Origin: Bifidobacterium longum subsp. infantis ATCC 15697 = JCM 1222 = DSM 20088 | Lineage (GTDB): Bacteria; Actinomycetota; Actinomycetes; Actinomycetales; Bifidobacteriaceae | Length of the DNA stretch: 64,000 nucleotides | Direction of reading: 5' to 3' | Assembly: GCF_000269965.1 (NCBI RefSeq) | Contig: NC_017219.1 | Coordinates: 992,001 to 1,056,000, forward strand | Shown here: piece after piece, positions 8,732 to 18,531 of the stretch | Numbering within the stretch: position 1 is the stretch's first letter | Layout: each line of letters begins with the position of its first letter | The notes under the pieces: generated by a model | Told to the model about the DNA's origin: nothing | Databases searched by the model: none | The model's input: only the letters and a program-made list of their open reading frames with translations | Translations under genes and position numbers: made by a program

Positions 8732-9181
8732 ATGGCAACCGCACGTAACATTCGATCGAACGCGGCTCCGGCCTCGAACCGGCCGCACACCAAGCATCAG
8801 TCCTCCTCCCGACCTGAGCTGCGGGTGGTCTCCAACCCGCGTGGAGACGAGCGGGGCAATGTCGTCGGACGGGTCATCGAATGGACCAGAACAAGAAGCG
8901 CACCGCTGGTGCACGTGGCCATCGCAGTGATCTTCCTCGTCGGCACCTTGTTCGGCGCGCTGATGCTGCGTACCCAGATGGTGCAGAACTCGTTTGAGGC
9001 GGCACAGATCGAAACCAATATCAACAGACTTACCCAAGATATCGAAGACGATCAGGCCAAACTCGATCAATTAGTCGCGAACCTGCCCGACAAGGCCAGC
9101 GACATGGGCATGGTCCCGCAGCAGGGATCAGTGTCCATCGACTTAAGCGGATACCAGTCCAACAAAGGCGGAACCCAGTGA
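8732..9181 (+). CDS. ftsL: FtsL-like septum protein
   Basis: A 149-residue single-pass membrane protein in the ftsL position between rsmH and ftsI. A long Arg/Ser/Pro-rich cytoplasmic tail (residues 1-65) is followed by one membrane segment (about 67-88, LVHVAIAVIFLVGTLFGALML) and a short extracellular coiled coil (about 95-125). FtsL proteins recruit and activate the FtsW/FtsI septal synthase through that coiled coil. Sequence similarity in this family is always low, so the call rests on topology and location. The last four bases overlap the ftsI start (GTGA). Confidence 0.8.
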   Translation: MATARNIRSNAAPASNRPHTKHQSSSRPELRVVSNPRGDERGNVVGRVIEWTRTRSAPLVHVAIAVIFLVGTLFGALMLRTQMVQNSFEAAQIETNINRLTQDIEDDQAKLDQLVANLPDKASDMGMVPQQGSVSIDLSGYQSNKGGTQ

Positions 9182-10980
9182 ACACCATTCGTCGCATCGT
9201 AGAGTTCGCCAAGGTCAAGACCTTCGCGTTCAAATGCATTGCCATCGGCGCCGCATTGGCGTTGGTGGCGTCGGCATGCGTGATTCAGCTGGCCTCCATC
9301 CAGCTCATCGGTGGCCGTCAAACCGCACAAGCGGCCACGGCTAACCGCACCCTGACCGTGACGTTGAGCGCCAAGCGTGGGCGTATCCTCGACGCCAACG
9401 GCTCCGTGCTCGCTCAAAGCGTGGAGCGTTATACTATCGTCGCCAATCCGGAGGCTGCACAGGAGTTCGAGCCGATTACCTGCAATGACAACACCCGTGA
9501 TTACTGCCACGAAATTGACGGCAAACCCGTGGGCGCTACCGGAGCGTCGGCCGTGGGCCGACTGCTGGCCAAAGTCTTGGATATGAACGCCATGGAACTG
9601 GGAGCTGATCTGTCCGGTACCGGGCAGTATGTGATTCTGAAGAAAGACGTGACCCCACAGGTCAAGCGCAGCATCGAGGCGTTGCACCTGGGCGGTATTG
9701 TCTGGGGTGAGCTGAGCAGTGAACGACTGTATGCGGATGGCGATCTCATGGGCGCGCTGCTTGGCGGCGTGAACGACAACGGCGATGGCGTCGCCGGCAT
9801 CGAGCAGGTCGAGAACAAGACGCTTACCGGAACCGATGGCCATGAAACCTACCAGCGTGGTAATGGCGGCGAAGAGATTCCCGGCACCATGACCGAATCG
9901 GTGGCGGCCAAAAATGGCGACGATGTCACCCTGACCATTGACCGTGATGTGCAATGGTATGTCAAAAAGGCCTTGAAGGAGGCCGAGTCCAAGTATGGTG
10001 CAGCGTGGGCGATCGCCGTGGTGCAGGATGTCCAGAGCGGGGAGATTCTCGCACTGGCCGATAGCGATGAAGTACAGGCTGGTACCGATGCGGCGAAGAT
10101 GAGCCCGTCTCGGGCCGTGTCCGAAACCTTCGAGCCTGGTTCGGTGGGCAAGGTCATCTCCATGTCCGGCTATCTGCAGACGGGACTGCATAAGATGAGC
10201 GATCAATTGTCGGTCCCGGACCACATCACACAGAAGGGCCAGACCTACAAGGACTCATTCGACCACGGCACTGAGCGCTGGACGCTCGCCGGCATTCTGC
10301 AGAACTCATCGAACGTCGGCATGATTATGGCCGGGGAGAACTATCCGGATGAGCAACGCTACGAGTACCTGACCAAATTCGGTATCGGACAACCGACCGG
10401 ACTGAACCTGCCCGGTGAATCGAGCGGTCTGCTCACCAGCCCTTCGGCATGGGATCTGCGTACGCGCAACACCATCCTGTTTGGTCAGGGCTACACCGTC
10501 AACGCCCTGCAGCTCAACAACGTGGTGGCCACCATCGCGAACAAGGGTGTCAAGCAGCAGCAGTCGATCATCAGATCAACCACCGATGCCAATGGCAAGA
10601 CCACTGAGACCAAGAAGGGCGAAGCCACCCGCGTGGTGGATGAAAAGGTCGCATCGGACATGATGAATGCGATGGAATCAGTGGCGGAGAGCTACAACAA
10701 GTTCGTCAAGGTCGATGGTTACCGCATGGCCGCCAAGTCCGGTACCGCAGAGGTGCAGGGTTCGGATGGCGCGCTCTCGTCCATTATCTCCGATTATTCC
10801 GTGGTGATTCCCGCGGACAACCCGCGCTATGCGGTCACCGTGGTAATGAAGGATCCGAATGGTGTGTTCGGCGGTCTGACGGCCGGCCCTGTTTCCGCAC
10901 AGATTTGTGAGTTCCTTATGCAGAAATACGAGGTGCCTGTCTCCAGTCCACGAAAAAATGCTATTCCAGTCACGTGGTAA
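9178..10980 (+). CDS. ftsI: Penicillin-binding protein, FtsI/PBP3-type transpeptidase
   Basis: Septal class B penicillin-binding protein, which cross-links peptidoglycan at the division site. It has 600 residues: an N-terminal membrane anchor (about 20-42), a dimerisation/pedestal domain containing the conserved RGRILDANG, and a transpeptidase domain. The active-site motifs are SxxK at Ser322-Lys325 (PGSVGKV), SxN at Ser377-Asn379 (NSSNVG) and KSGT at Lys520. The start is GTG at 9178, overlapping the ftsL stop by four bases. The cognate glycosyltransferase FtsW is encoded further on in the same operon. Confidence 0.93.
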   Translation: MNTIRRIVEFAKVKTFAFKCIAIGAALALVASACVIQLASIQLIGGRQTAQAATANRTLTVTLSAKRGRILDANGSVLAQSVERYTIVANPEAAQEFEPITCNDNTRDYCHEIDGKPVGATGASAVGRLLAKVLDMNAMELGADLSGTGQYVILKKDVTPQVKRSIEALHLGGIVWGELSSERLYADGDLMGALLGGVNDNGDGVAGIEQVENKTLTGTDGHETYQRGNGGEEIPGTMTESVAAKNGDDVTLTIDRDVQWYVKKALKEAESKYGAAWAIAVVQDVQSGEILALADSDEVQAGTDAAKMSPSRAVSETFEPGSVGKVISMSGYLQTGLHKMSDQLSVPDHITQKGQTYKDSFDHGTERWTLAGILQNSSNVGMIMAGENYPDEQRYEYLTKFGIGQPTGLNLPGESSGLLTSPSAWDLRTRNTILFGQGYTVNALQLNNVVATIANKGVKQQQSIIRSTTDANGKTTETKKGEATRVVDEKVASDMMNAMESVAESYNKFVKVDGYRMAAKSGTAEVQGSDGALSSIISDYSVVIPADNPRYAVTVVMKDPNGVFGGLTAGPVSAQICEFLMQKYEVPVSSPRKNAIPVTW

Positions 10981-11006
10981 GGATCAGGGGAGAAAGGCGA
11001 TAGCCC

Positions 11007-11879
11007 ATGAGTGCAGTGAGCGAATCCATCGCCCAGCGGGTGACCTTGGGAATGCTGGTCGAACGGTACGGTTTTGAAGTCGATCCACCCTTCGCCACCA
11101 ATGTCACCATTACCTCACTCAGCGATGCCGTGGATACCGTTATTCCCGGCTCGCTGTTCATCTGCACGCATGAGCAGGAACCCGATGTACTGCATGCCGC
11201 ACAGGCAGGTGCCTATGCGGCGTTGCTGCCACGCGCGTCCAAAGGGCAGATCGCCAATGCCGATATACCGTTGCTCTACGGCGATTGCGACGATCGCGTA
11301 CTCGGCGATCTGGCCAGCGGCCTGGCCGGCGGACCATCCAACGCCATGGCGGTGTTCGCGGTGACCGGTGCGGATGAGCAGGCCGTCGACGCAGGCGTGT
11401 CCCAGCTCTCCGAATTCCTGCACATGCTGGGCAATCCGGTGGCGGTAATCACCGCATCCGGGTCCACGTCGATGACACGTACCATGAACCTGAACTATCC
11501 TCTGGGCATCCTCGATATGCAGCGCGCGCTGTCCGTGTGCGCCGAAGACGGTGTGGCGGCCGTGATCATCGCCATGGATGACCGCACATTGGCCGAGCAT
11601 GCGTTGGAATCGGTGAACGTGGATGTGCTGGGCACGGAAGATGTCAACGCAAGCGCAAGCTTGGACGAATTGAAGACACGCTACGCATTCGTTGCGGAAC
11701 ATGACATGTCCATGACCTCGTCGACACCCGAATCGGATGAAATGGCTGCGGATTCACCGGCCATGTACGACCGCGTCCGACTCGGGCACATGTCCTTGGC
11801 CATCGCCATGGTACTGGCCGCCGGCGTGAGGAAAAACAACATACGCAGTGCCCTGCATGTGGCCAATAATCTCAATTAA
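11007..11879 (+). CDS. Degenerate MurE-like protein without P-loop
   Basis: A 290-residue protein in the murE slot of the operon, between ftsI and murF. Its first 110 residues resemble the MurE N-terminal UDP-MurNAc domain (VTITSLSDAVDTVIPGSLFICT, then AAQAGAYAALLP). The next part follows the Mur ligase central fold, with NLNYPLGILDMQRAL where MurE has its TTP-L-Q segment and GVAAVIIAMDD where it has the V-MEVSS strand. The nucleotide loop TGTNGKTT is replaced by VTGADEQAV, the metal-binding region is absent, and the C-terminal ligase domain (about 150 residues) is missing. It therefore cannot be an ordinary ATP-dependent ligase. The frame is intact, AGAAAGG precedes the start, and the spacing is operon-like. 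A true murE must lie elsewhere. The present function is unknown; a scaffold or substrate-binding role is speculation. Confidence 0.75.
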   Translation: MSAVSESIAQRVTLGMLVERYGFEVDPPFATNVTITSLSDAVDTVIPGSLFICTHEQEPDVLHAAQAGAYAALLPRASKGQIANADIPLLYGDCDDRVLGDLASGLAGGPSNAMAVFAVTGADEQAVDAGVSQLSEFLHMLGNPVAVITASGSTSMTRTMNLNYPLGILDMQRALSVCAEDGVAAVIIAMDDRTLAEHALESVNVDVLGTEDVNASASLDELKTRYAFVAEHDMSMTSSTPESDEMAADSPAMYDRVRLGHMSLAIAMVLAAGVRKNNIRSALHVANNLN

Positions 11880-11927
11880 GTCCGTGGATGCGGGACGAAG
11901 CGTAATCGTAAAGGAGTTTGAAACACC

Positions 11928-13379
11928 ATGGTTCCGATGAGCGTGGAGGAGATCGCCAAGGCCGTCGATGGTCGATTGATCGGCGACGCCGATTCCGAGT
12001 CTCGATCTACCAATACGGTCAGTGACTCGCGGCAGGCCGGCCCCGGATCGGTGTTTGTGGCCATCCGAGGCGAGCATGTCGATGGGCATGACTTTGTGGC
12101 GAAAACCGCTGGACAAGGAGCCACGGTGGCCATCGTCGACCATGAGGTGGAGTCCGATGGCCTGCCGCAGATCGTAGTGAAAGACACGGTCGACGCCCTT
12201 GGCGAGCTCGCCCGACACAACATCGTTCGCCGCCGCGAGCTGGACGGCGACTTCGACATCATCGGATTGACCGGTTCGGTGGGCAAGACCACCACCAAGG
12301 ATCTGCTCTCCTCCCTGCTTGCCACCGTAGGCCCGACCGTGGCTCCGGTGGGATCGTTCAACAATGAGATCGGCCTGCCGCTCACTGCGTTGCGGGTCGA
12401 TGAGCACACCCGGTTCTTCGTGGCTGAGATGGGTGCCAGCCATATCGGCGAAATCGCGCGACTGACCCGTATCGCACCGCCGAACACGGCAATCGTATTG
12501 AAGGTCGGCGTCGCTCACCTTGGAGAATTCGGCTCCCGCGAACGCATCGCACAGGCGAAAAGCGAAATCGTGCAGGGGCTGCTTCCCGGAGGCACCGCGG
12601 TACTGAACGCCGATGACGAACACGTGGTTCCCATGGCCGGCTTGGCCAGCGGCGATGTGCTGTGGTTCGGCTTGGGATCGTCGCAGGAGCCCGAGGTGCG
12701 GGCCATTGATGTCACTGCCGACCGGTCCGATCATGCTGAATTCACGTTGGTCGATGCGGACGGCAACCATACGCCGGTGCATCTGGGCATTCCTGGACGT
12801 CACAACGTGATGAACGCGTTGGCCGCCGCAACCGTGGCGATGCGTTACGGTATGGCACCCGAAACGGTGGCGCGGATTCTGGCCTCGCAGCACACCATCA
12901 GCCCTCATCGCATGGCATTGTCCACGGTGAATCGCGAGGGGACTTCCTTCACACTGATCGATGATTCCTTTAATGCCAATCCCGACTCCATGAAAGCCGG
13001 CCTGAACGGGTTGAAGGCTTGGAACTCAAATGACGGCAAGGATCCGTTCCGCGTGGCGCTGCTGGGTGCCATGCTGGAACTCGGCGCCGATGAGACGGCA
13101 TTGCACACCTCTATCGGCACGTATGCGGCCGAATTGGGCATCGACGCGATCATCGCGGTCGGTTCCGCCCAAGACCAACATCTCGATGCACTGGCACAGG
13201 CTCTGGCGGACGGTGCCCGTCAGAGCCCATCCGCGTCGGTGGATTGCGTACACGACATCGATGCGGCCGAACAGCTGGTCATCGACTTGGCGCGCAACCA
13301 TCCCGACGCTGTGGTACTGCTCAAGGGATCGCACGCGTCAGGCCTGAGCGCTTTGGCTGAACGCTGGGCAAAGAACTGA
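11928..13379 (+). CDS. murF: UDP-MurNAc-tripeptide--D-Ala-D-Ala ligase
   Basis: MurF adds D-Ala-D-Ala to the UDP-MurNAc-tripeptide, the last cytoplasmic amino-acid step of peptidoglycan precursor synthesis. It is 483 residues with the usual three domains. The N-terminal domain carries DSRQAGPGSVFVAIRGEHVDGHDF. The ATP loop is GLTGSVGKTTTK. SFNNEIGLPL and FVAEMGASHIGEI mark the central domain, and ALLGAMLELG with VLLKGSHASGL the C-terminal one. AAGGAG stands seven bases before the ATG at 11928. Its intact ATP loop contrasts with the decayed MurE-like neighbour. Confidence 0.96.
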   Translation: MVPMSVEEIAKAVDGRLIGDADSESRSTNTVSDSRQAGPGSVFVAIRGEHVDGHDFVAKTAGQGATVAIVDHEVESDGLPQIVVKDTVDALGELARHNIVRRRELDGDFDIIGLTGSVGKTTTKDLLSSLLATVGPTVAPVGSFNNEIGLPLTALRVDEHTRFFVAEMGASHIGEIARLTRIAPPNTAIVLKVGVAHLGEFGSRERIAQAKSEIVQGLLPGGTAVLNADDEHVVPMAGLASGDVLWFGLGSSQEPEVRAIDVTADRSDHAEFTLVDADGNHTPVHLGIPGRHNVMNALAAATVAMRYGMAPETVARILASQHTISPHRMALSTVNREGTSFTLIDDSFNANPDSMKAGLNGLKAWNSNDGKDPFRVALLGAMLELGADETALHTSIGTYAAELGIDAIIAVGSAQDQHLDALAQALADGARQSPSASVDCVHDIDAAEQLVIDLARNHPDAVVLLKGSHASGLSALAERWAKN

Positions 13380-13423
13380 CCTGATAACCATCCCAAGAAA
13401 CCGACAAGAAAGAGAAGCTGCAC

Positions 13424-14530
13424 GTGATTGCTCTGATCATTGGAATGCTGGTGTCGCTCATCGTCACCCTGGTCGGCACCCCGCTGCTGATTCGGCTGGT
13501 CCACAAGCTGCACTATGGCCAGTACATCCGCCAGGATGGGCCGCAGTCGCATCTGGTCAAGCGCGGCACCCCCACGTTGGGCGGCGTGGTCATCAACTTC
13601 GCGATTCTGCTCGGTTGGGCATCCTCCGCACTGTACCGATACCTGCGTTCGGACGATGTGCCCTCCTGGTCCGCGGTGCTCGTACTGTTCGCCATGCTGT
13701 CGATGGGTCTGCTGGGCTTTATCGACGACTTCGCCAAGGTGCGTAAGAAGCAGAACGAAGGCCTATCGGTGACCGGCAAGTTCATCGGCCAGTTCATCTT
13801 CGCCACCATATACGCGGTGCTGGCGCTGCTGATTCCCACCAAATCGGGTTTCCCCAGTGCGCAGGCGGGCATCAGCTTCATCGAACGGCCGTTCTTCAAC
13901 TTCGACTTCGCCGGTCGAACCGTGGCCATCATCCTGTTCGTCATCTGGGTGAACTTCCTGATGACCGCATGGACCAACGCAGTGAATCTGACGGATGGGC
14001 TTGACGGTCTGGCGGCAGGTTCGTCGATGATCGCCTTCACCGGTTTTGGCATCATCGCATTCTGGGAAAGCTACCACATCAAGGGCGGCAGCCATGGCGG
14101 ATATTCCTATGCCGTGTCCGATCCTCTCGATCTGACCGTCATCGCCGTATGCGCGGCCGTCGCCTGCTTCGGCTTCTTGTGGTACAACTCGAACCCCGCA
14201 TCGATTTTCATGGGTGATACCGGTTCCCTGGCCTTGGGTGGTCTGTTCGCAGCCCTGTCCATCGCCACGCACACCGAATTCCTGGCGGTGGTTCTGGGTG
14301 GACTGTACGTCATGGAAGCCATGAGCGACGTCATCCAGGTCGGGTACTTCAAGATGACCCACAAACGTGTATTCAAAATGGCACCGATCCACCATCATTT
14401 CGAACTGAAGGGTTGGACCGAAACCAAGGTGGTGGTGCGGTTCTGGATGATCGAACTCATCTTCGTGCTGCTCGCCCTGACGATTTTCTACGGCGACTGG
14501 GTCACCCGCTCCGGCCTGCTGTTCAGCTAG
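13424..14530 (+). CDS. mraY: Phospho-MurNAc-pentapeptide transferase
   Basis: MraY transfers phospho-MurNAc-pentapeptide from UDP to undecaprenyl phosphate, forming lipid I at the inner face of the membrane. It is 368 residues with about ten membrane helices. Family signatures are TPTLGGVVINFA, LGFIDDFAKV (the Asp pair), NAVNLTDGLDGLA, FMGDTGSLALGG and the MAPIHHHFE loop. The start is GTG at 13424 behind a weak purine-rich site (AGAGAAG). A 44-base gap separates it from murF. It is one of the best conserved genes in the operon and the assignment is secure. Confidence 0.96.
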   Translation: MIALIIGMLVSLIVTLVGTPLLIRLVHKLHYGQYIRQDGPQSHLVKRGTPTLGGVVINFAILLGWASSALYRYLRSDDVPSWSAVLVLFAMLSMGLLGFIDDFAKVRKKQNEGLSVTGKFIGQFIFATIYAVLALLIPTKSGFPSAQAGISFIERPFFNFDFAGRTVAIILFVIWVNFLMTAWTNAVNLTDGLDGLAAGSSMIAFTGFGIIAFWESYHIKGGSHGGYSYAVSDPLDLTVIAVCAAVACFGFLWYNSNPASIFMGDTGSLALGGLFAALSIATHTEFLAVVLGGLYVMEAMSDVIQVGYFKMTHKRVFKMAPIHHHFELKGWTETKVVVRFWMIELIFVLLALTIFYGDWVTRSGLLFS

Positions 14531-14584
14531 CGGAAATCTGGGTGGATTATGCTCACCCACGGAATTCCTATATCAGGAGGAACA

Positions 14585-16030
14585 ATGCAAGTAGCGGATA
14601 AGACAGTGGTGATCGCCGGACTGGGGGTATCCGGCACCTCGTTGGCGGAGGTATTGAGGGAACGCGGCGCCCACGTGATTGGCGTCGACGAGAGGAAGCC
14701 CGAGGCTGATCTCCGCTCCTTTGATGACGTGGACTGGGACCATGTGGACTACGTCATGTCGTCCCCGGTGTTCAACCCCCGCACCCCGTTCGTGCTGGAA
14801 GCCCAACGCCGTGGCATCCCCGTGATGAGCGAGGTGGAATTCGCATGGCAGCTGCGTGTGAATAACGAGCGCACCGGTACTCCGGCTCCATGGATCGGCA
14901 TCACCGGCACCAACGGCAAAACCTCCACCACCGAGATGACCTCGGAAATGCTCACCGCCTGCGGACTCGACGCGCCGACCGCCGGCAATATCGCCTCCGG
15001 AGACATGAGCATGAGCCTGTCTCGTTGCGCCACCAATCCTCAGCACGACGTGCTGTGCGTGGAACTGAGCTCCTTCCAATTGCACTTCACCGATTCGCTG
15101 GCACTTGACTGCGCGGCGATCACCAATATCGCCGACGATCACCTCGACTGGCATGGCGGGCGCGAGAATTACGCCGCCGACAAATCCAAGGTGTTCCACA
15201 ACGCCAAACACGCCATCGTCTACAATGCGCAGGACGCCAAAGTCAGCGAACTGGCGGCCGAGGCCCAAACCGCTGAAGGATGCCGCAAGGTGGGATTCAC
15301 GCTCGAGGCCCCCCAGGCCGGTCAGATCGGCATTGAAGATGGCTGGATTGTGGACAGGAGCGGCGTGGCCGGCGGCGCAGTGGGGGAGCCGGTCAGACTG
15401 GCCGCCATCACCGATTTCACGCATCTGGCAGAGCCGGACGGCTCACTGTACCCGCATCTGGTGGCCGATGCATTGACGGCATTGGCGTTGGTGCTGGGAC
15501 TTGGCGCTGATCGCGATACCGCGCTGAAGGCGCTTACCTCGTTCAAGCCGGGCGGCCATCGCATCGAAACCGTGGCTGAGGCCGTAGTCGAGGGCGGCTC
15601 TGTTCGTTTCGTGGACGATTCCAAAGCCACCAACGGCCATGCGGCACGCGCCTCGCTGTCCAGCTTCCCGGCCAAGTCTGTGATCTGGATTGCCGGAGGT
15701 CTGGCCAAGGGCAGTCGATTCGAGGACCTGGTCAAGGACCAGGCACATACCATCAAAGCGGCCGTCATCATCGGCAAAGACCAGCAGCCGATGATCGAAG
15801 CGTTTGCCAGCCAAGCTCCGGACATCCCGGTGACCATCATCGATCCCGAAGACAACGATACCGTCATGGATCGTGCCGTCGAAGCCTGCGGCACGTATGC
15901 CGCCGCCGGCGACATTGTGCTTATGGCTCCGGCCTGCGCCTCCATGGACCAGTTCAAGTCCTATGCGGATCGAGGCAATCGATTCGCCGCCGCAGCCAAG
16001 ACGTGGAGCGAGGTGCATGGCCTCCACTGA
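14585..16030 (+). CDS. murD: UDP-MurNAc-L-alanine--D-glutamate ligase
   Basis: MurD adds D-glutamate to UDP-MurNAc-L-Ala. It has 481 residues. The Rossmann-like N-terminal domain begins [17 protein letters not shown]. The ATP loop is [11 protein letters not shown], followed by AGNIASGD and ELSSFQL, and the C-terminal domain includes GGHRIETV and [10 protein letters not shown]. An in-frame ATG at 14549 exists, but AGGAGG (14575-14580) points to the ATG at 14585. The last 14 bases overlap ftsW. Confidence 0.96.
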   Translation: MQVADKTVVIAGLGVSGTSLAEVLRERGAHVIGVDERKPEADLRSFDDVDWDHVDYVMSSPVFNPRTPFVLEAQRRGIPVMSEVEFAWQLRVNNERTGTPAPWIGITGTNGKTSTTEMTSEMLTACGLDAPTAGNIASGDMSMSLSRCATNPQHDVLCVELSSFQLHFTDSLALDCAAITNIADDHLDWHGGRENYAADKSKVFHNAKHAIVYNAQDAKVSELAAEAQTAEGCRKVGFTLEAPQAGQIGIEDGWIVDRSGVAGGAVGEPVRLAAITDFTHLAEPDGSLYPHLVADALTALALVLGLGADRDTALKALTSFKPGGHRIETVAEAVVEGGSVRFVDDSKATNGHAARASLSSFPAKSVIWIAGGLAKGSRFEDLVKDQAHTIKAAVIIGKDQQPMIEAFASQAPDIPVTIIDPEDNDTVMDRAVEACGTYAAAGDIVLMAPACASMDQFKSYADRGNRFAAAAKTWSEVHGLH

Positions 16031-17234
16031 TATCCATAAGCGTAAGGCATACAGAGCCCCTGACAAGCCCGCACTCGAAATCACCGACTACACGGGTTGG
16101 CGAAGCTTGCTCAACCCGCTATGGTGCTACCACGGATTCCGCATGGCCGTGGTGGGGCTGACATGCTTCGGCCTGATCATGGTGTTCTCCAGCTCCACGG
16201 TCACCATGGCCGCACTGGGCAAGTCGCCGTTCCTTCAGCTTCTGAACCAGGGCGCGTTTTGCCTGATCGGCTTGGTGCTGGGCTTCGTGGCATTGACGAT
16301 GCCGGTGACGTTCTGGAAACGGACCGGCGTGTTCTTTGTGGTGGGTGCCTGTCTGTTGCAGGCGCTGACCTTTACTCCGCTGGGTCTCGACGTCTACGGC
16401 AACAAAGGTTGGCTGAACCTCGGCTTCACCACTATCCAGCCGGCCGAATTCATGAAGTTCGCGATATGCATATGGCTGCCCTCGTCGTTGCATGCCTGCA
16501 GCAAGATGTACCACAAGAAGGGAATCAAAGCATATGCCGCGCCGTTGGTGTTGTATGCGATAGGCGTGGCGCTGGTGATGGGCGGCAAGGACCTCGGCAC
16601 GGCCATGATTCTGGTCTTCATCGGAGGCGTGGCCTTCCTGATCGTCGGATTCCCCAGTAAATGGATGGGAGTCGGCGTATTGGGCGCGGTGGTTATGGTC
16701 GGTGCATTGGCGGTTTCCAGCCCGAACCGCATGCGTCGTATTCTGGCCACATATGGCGATTGCTCGGCCGCTGACGCGCAGAGCGTATGCTACCAGTCCA
16801 TTCACGCCAAGTACGCCATCGCCTCCGGAGGCTTTCTGGGATTGGGCATCGGCAATTCGCGAGAGAAATGGAACTACCTGCCGGCCGCCCATAACGATTT
16901 CATCTTCGCGATCATCGGCGAGGAGACCGGATTCGTTGGTTGCGCCATCGTATTGCTGTTCTTCGCGATTCTCGCCTGGTGCATGATCGTCATCGCATTG
17001 CAGGTCACCGATCGTTATGTTGCCATGGTGCTGATGTGCGTCACCATTTGGATTGTGGGCCAGGCCATGGTCAACATCGGCGTGGTCGTGGGTGTGTTCC
17101 CGGTATTGGGCGTGCCTATGCCGTTCGTCTCCGCAGGTGGCTCATCGATGATCATGTGCTTGACGGCGGCCGGACTGGTTGTGGGACTTATGCGCTCTCA
17201 ACCGCAGATAAAACAGTCGCGTCAGAGCGCGTAA
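16017..17234 (+). CDS. ftsW: FtsW/RodA-type peptidoglycan glycosyltransferase
   Basis: A SEDS-family polytopic membrane protein, the septal glycosyltransferase that polymerises lipid II together with FtsI. It has 405 residues, a cytoplasmic N-terminus of about 40 residues and about ten membrane helices. Diagnostic stretches are [17 protein letters not shown], the [15 protein letters not shown] loop, and [15 protein letters not shown] near the end. The start at 16017 ([10 protein letters not shown]) is the first that fits the family; it lies inside murD, so translation is coupled. Its order between murD and murG is standard. Confidence 0.95.
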   Translation: MASTDIHKRKAYRAPDKPALEITDYTGWRSLLNPLWCYHGFRMAVVGLTCFGLIMVFSSSTVTMAALGKSPFLQLLNQGAFCLIGLVLGFVALTMPVTFWKRTGVFFVVGACLLQALTFTPLGLDVYGNKGWLNLGFTTIQPAEFMKFAICIWLPSSLHACSKMYHKKGIKAYAAPLVLYAIGVALVMGGKDLGTAMILVFIGGVAFLIVGFPSKWMGVGVLGAVVMVGALAVSSPNRMRRILATYGDCSAADAQSVCYQSIHAKYAIASGGFLGLGIGNSREKWNYLPAAHNDFIFAIIGEETGFVGCAIVLLFFAILAWCMIVIALQVTDRYVAMVLMCVTIWIVGQAMVNIGVVVGVFPVLGVPMPFVSAGGSSMIMCLTAAGLVVGLMRSQPQIKQSRQSA

Positions 17235-17249
17235 GTAGACTCGGTAATC

Positions 17250-18431
17250 ATGGATCAAGGCACACCACATATCGTTCTTGCTGGCGGCGGTACCGCCGGA
17301 CATGTCAATCCGCTGCTCGCGGTCGCCGGGGCGATTCGCGACATCGAACCCACGGCACAGGTCACCGTCATCGGCACTGCGGTGGGTTTGGAGAAGGACT
17401 TGGTGCCTGAGGCCGGCTACGAGCTCGACACCATCGAAAAAGTGCCGTTCCCGCGTCGCCCTGACCTGTACATGCTGCGCTTCCCGGCAAAATGGAAGCG
17501 AGAAACCGCCAAGGTGCGCTCCATTCTTGAAACGCGGCATGCGGATGTCGTGGCCGGATTCGGCGGGTATGCTTCCGCCCCCGTCTACGCCACCGCACAT
17601 AAGATGGGCATTCCGATTGCCATCCATGAGCAGAATGCGCGTGCCGGCATGGCCAATAAACTGGGCGCTCGTTGGGCCGATTTCATCGGTACCGTGTACG
17701 AGGGCACCGGTCTCAAACCGCGTGCCGGAGCCGACGTCGAGCGCGTCGGTCTGCCGTTGCGCCCGGCCATCGCCTCCCTGACCAAACGCATTGGTGACGA
17801 CCGTGCCGCCGTACGCCGTGAATCGGCCGCGCAGCTTGGCGTCGATCCGAACCGTCCGCTGGTGCTGGTCACTGGCGGATCGCTGGGAGCGCAAAGCCTG
17901 AACCGCGCCATCGCCTCCTCCGCCGCAGACCTGTTGGCCCACGCACAAATCATCCACTTGACCGGGCGAGGCAAAATCAGCGAAGTACGCGAACTGGTCA
18001 CGGCCTCGGCCGGCGCGGACGTGCTTACCGGCATCGGCCCCGAATCGGCCGGACAAGGTGACTACCATACCGCCGAATATCTGGAACGAATCGATATGGC
18101 CTTCGCCTGTGCCGACTTGGTGATTTGCCGCGCCGGAGCCGGATCGGTATCCGAGCTGGCTGCACTGGGTCTGCCAGCCATCTACGTGCCGCTGCCCATC
18201 GGCAACGGCGAACAGCGTTTCAACGCCGAACCGGTGGTGAACGCCGGCGGCGGCCTGCTGGTCGCAGACAAGGACCTGACCCCGCAGTGGGTGCATGAGC
18301 ATGTGCCCGATCTGCTCGCCGATCACGAACGACTTGCCGAATTCGGCCGCAAGGCATGGGAATACGGCATCAGAAACGCTGCCGAAATCATGGCCCGGCA
18401 CGTTCTGCAATTAGCCGAACCATCCAAATAG
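17250..18431 (+). CDS. murG: UDP-GlcNAc:lipid I GlcNAc transferase
   Basis: MurG adds GlcNAc to lipid I to make lipid II at the inner membrane face. It is 393 residues with two GT-B Rossmann domains. The N-terminal G loop is [13 protein letters not shown], a second conserved stretch is [11 protein letters not shown] with [12 protein letters not shown], and the C-terminal donor domain has [11 protein letters not shown] and [24 protein letters not shown]. The ATG at 17250 has no good ribosome site, so it probably depends on coupling to ftsW, which ends 15 bases earlier. Confidence 0.96.
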
Positions 18432-18531
18432 TATTCAGATATCATCCCGTGCGCGATACGGGCCAATCCCGTCCCGCAACACGAGATACGGTCATAATAT
18501 AGGGTGCTGGAATCCCCAAAGGAGTTTTGAA

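Noticed and set aside
11007..11879. Calling the gene a functional murE
   Set aside because: The ATP-binding loop and the C-terminal ligase domain are both missing, so an ordinary MurE activity cannot be supported.
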